Origin: an uncultured Gammaproteobacteria bacterium
Lineage (GTDB): Bacteria; Pseudomonadota; Gammaproteobacteria; Arenicellales; JAANXG01
Assembly: GCA_947258975.1 (NCBI GenBank)
Contig: CAMYKK010000055.1
Coordinates: 1 to 36,945 of the forward strand
DNA length: 36,945 bases
Direction of reading: 5' to 3'
The first letter of the stretch is position 1, and each line of letters starts with the position of its first letter. A program made the position numbers and the translations under genes. Below, piece after piece: positions 35,901 to 36,945 of this stretch. The notes under the pieces are model-generated. The model made no database searches. It saw only the letters and a list, made by a program, of their open reading frames with translations, and was not told where the DNA came from.

Positions 35901-36945
35901 GGTAGCGACCTACTACCGGGATGCCTTGGGTCGTGTGGAACGGGTGACCACGACCTTCAACGGGGCTACCACGGACGTAGTGACCAACCGGACGTATCGC
36001 GCGGATGGGATGGTAAAGAGCCAGGTGTTTGGCAACGGGCTCACCGAGGACCGCAGCTACGATCTCACGGGCCAGCTCAAGACCCAGGATCTAGTAGGTC
36101 TCCATCTACGCAGCTATCAATACGACCTCAACGGAAACCTGGATAACCGCACCCAGGATTTGCAAAGCCGGAGCTACGACTTCGACGCGCTGGACCGGCT
36201 GATCGAGGACGACGGTGATCCTACCCCGGAGTACACCTACGACGGCAACGGCAACCGCCTGACGAAGAACGGCACGACCTACACCCACGTGGTCGACACC
36301 AATCGTCTCGCGACCGACGGAAGCCATACCATGGTCCATGACGACGCGGGCAACATCACCGGGGGCACCGGCACCCGCGAGTTCGTGTACAACGACGCTG
36401 GACGGCTGAAGGAGTACAAGAATAACGGTGCGCTGAAGGGCGTCTACGTCTATAACGCCCTCGGCCAGCGCACCCAGAAATACAAGCCGGTCACCGGAGA
36501 TACCCACGTATTTCATTACAACCGGCCAGGGTACCTCCTGTCCGAGACGAAGAACGGAGATCCGGTCAAGGACTACGTCTGGGTGGGTGATCAGGTGGTG
36601 GCCCAGGCGAGCCTGAAGCGCGATGGATCGGGCGTGCTGACGGAGACCAAGCGGATGTACCTGGTGGTCGACCACCTCAACACCCCGCGTTTGGGCACCG
36701 ACGCCAACCAGACCATCGTCTGGCGGTGGGACAGCGACGGGTTTGGCGAGGCCGGCCCCGACGACGATCCGGACGGGGATGGGACTAAGTACTGGCTGGA
36801 ACTGCGGTTTCCCGGACAATACTACGACGGCGAGAACAGCCTGTACTACAACTGGAACCGCTACTACGACCCCAAGACCGGGAGATACATCACCTCTGAT
36901 CCGATTGGTCTGCAGGGTGGGCTAAATGCCTACCTATACGCTAAA
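32926..36945 (+). CDS. Exported Rhs/YD-repeat protein, cut by the window edge
   Basis: An open frame of 1340 codons with no stop before the window ends. A Sec signal peptide (MRAKLRVLFALIGMAVGSGALA) is followed by a cysteine-containing domain of about 180 residues. A DUF6531-like start comes next (GNPCNAGTGNKYQAEVDY, then LSFTRHYNS). Many YD repeats follow (for example TTTYAYDPN, YTYEYDEND, YTYDALNRVE), and the RHS core closes the sequence: LVVDHLNTPRLGTD, FPGQYYDGENSLYYNWNRYYDP, GRYITSDPIGLQGG. In this family the repeats form a shell that encloses a variable, often toxic C-terminal domain, and an immunity gene follows. Both would lie beyond the right edge. The Sec signal differs from PAAR-linked, type VI-delivered Rhs proteins. 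Confidence 0.92.
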   Translation, partial: MRAKLRVLFALIGMAVGSGALANHGERWPECPDVEVLGELDSRFTVMQGGQEVELRDRQYIELPENQTTVTVISNAWATGYCEIWALESVNGPCIIVESLSGPGEVNGHYLHEVDENGNQTSFTITSNGPFAGVTSTLSVEREAGVTRLRARKNGIGTGCDLFSVEPVDRFITVYIDTPSPKKDHGCSNEEKSAGNPCNAGTGNKYQAEVDYQGAAGLSFTRHYNSLEAQDVGLGVGWTSAFHKRLDLRPDALTIIQANGRGEPWVKNAGAWEGDADTQLQLTEDAAGFTVTLPNGDTERYDLNGRMVSETTAAGHTTTYAYDPNAKLETVTGPFGHTLAFTHDADGHLATMTDPQGHVYTYEYDENDNLADVLYPDDTPGDNTDNPKRIYHYQIDFPYRLTGITDENGDRFATYGYIGIGKAVLTEHADTGNGGPQEQFTLVYDSDTQTTITDAVGTDEILTFQENLGVKNLVSRINQIDGKGITQQFDANNNLEWRIDEAGRKTSYGYNATNQRISRTEADGTTEARTATYEYYSPDIDLVTKEKVPSVAGGWRKKRTVTAYDATTLNPLSVSLYGYKPDETPIERRTKFAYYSWNQLWRIDGPRTDVDDYTIFGRYMYNCPAPNKGKCGQLKFIRDALGYETTFDAYYNDGRVQQTTDPNGLVTVYTNDPRGRVETITQTPPAGQGVPRVTGYTYTGVADQVDTVTLPDNVVLDYDYDAAHDLRSISDNLGNKIEYTYDVRGNRKQVDTIDPNDPNGPLVRRVETAHDLRNRVQSITEAVSAGTDAVTQTQRDAVGNLKKVMDPMGKNQNAQTHQYDPRNRLEWIKDALNNLTEYDYDTHGNITSVKAPNGVTTTYVWDDLSNLLEEDSPDRGKRVYTHDAAGNILTVTDDRGITVTYTYDALNRVETVIYPNTAENVVLTYDSCPNGIGRLCQIQDPTGTTSYEYDVWGNVKKETKVEDLGGSTPTFVTQYTYDAGDRTETITYPSGRVATYYRDALGRVERVTTTFNGATTDVVTNRTYRADGMVKSQVFGNGLTEDRSYDLTGQLKTQDLVGLHLRSYQYDLNGNLDNRTQDLQSRSYDFDALDRLIEDDGDPTPEYTYDGNGNRLTKNGTTYTHVVDTNRLATDGSHTMVHDDAGNITGGTGTREFVYNDAGRLKEYKNNGALKGVYVYNALGQRTQKYKPVTGDTHVFHYNRPGYLLSETKNGDPVKDYVWVGDQVVAQASLKRDGSGVLTETKRMYLVVDHLNTPRLGTDANQTIVWRWDSDGFGEAGPDDDPDGDGTKYWLELRFPGQYYDGENSLYYNWNRYYDPKTGRYITSDPIGLQGGLNAYLYAK

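Overview
The window is a chromosomal segment of a gammaproteobacterium of moderately high GC. The evidence is gene content and order: glnK-amtB, lptD-surA divergent from amgK-murU, a dacA-dat-ybeD-lipB block, the mreBCD-mrdA-rodA-mltB-rlpA block, and gatCAB. The amgK-murU pair beside lptD-surA matches the arrangement known in Pseudomonas, but the sequence does not let me name a genus.

Bases 1-22410 are compact housekeeping DNA. It opens with the 3' end of the PII gene glnK and the ammonium channel amtB. Convergent to these are surA and lptD (outer-membrane biogenesis). Divergent from lptD are amgK-murU (peptidoglycan recycling) and an Ada-like DNA-repair gene whose 3' end runs into REP-like repeats. 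From about 18.8 kb back to 8.1 kb a minus-strand series builds the cell wall for rod growth (mreB, mreC, mreD, mrdA/PBP2, rodA, mltB, rlpA, dacA), then makes D-amino acids (dat) and lipoylates proteins (ybeD, lipB). Most junctions overlap or nearly touch. Divergent from mreB is gatCAB, the tRNA-dependent amidotransferase, with a possible 36-residue protein squeezed between gatA and gatB.

At 22333-22409 lies tRNA-Arg(TCG). From there to the right edge the DNA looks like a genomic island or a much rearranged accessory region. Next to the tRNA is an integration module: a stem-loop, helically phased direct repeats, and two unrelated tyrosine recombinases flanking an excisionase-like HTH protein. 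A 1.2-kb stretch with little coding follows. Then come a 5'-truncated IS1182-type transposase, an integrase-core transposase, a broken N-ATPase beta gene (internal deletion with frameshift plus lost 3' end), a YecA/UPF0149 SEC-C protein gene with a 29-bp tandem duplication at its 3' end, and a second integrase-core transposase. After mostly non-coding DNA with one small membrane protein, the window ends inside a large exported Rhs/YD-repeat gene. That gene is open for 1340 codons and is cut at the RHS core, so its variable C-terminus lies outside the window.

I found no clear new defence or metabolic system. The most unusual parts are the dual-integrase module at the tRNA, the REP-extended Ada-like protein, the gatA-gatB micro-ORF, the decayed N-ATPase locus and the 5' region of the Rhs gene.
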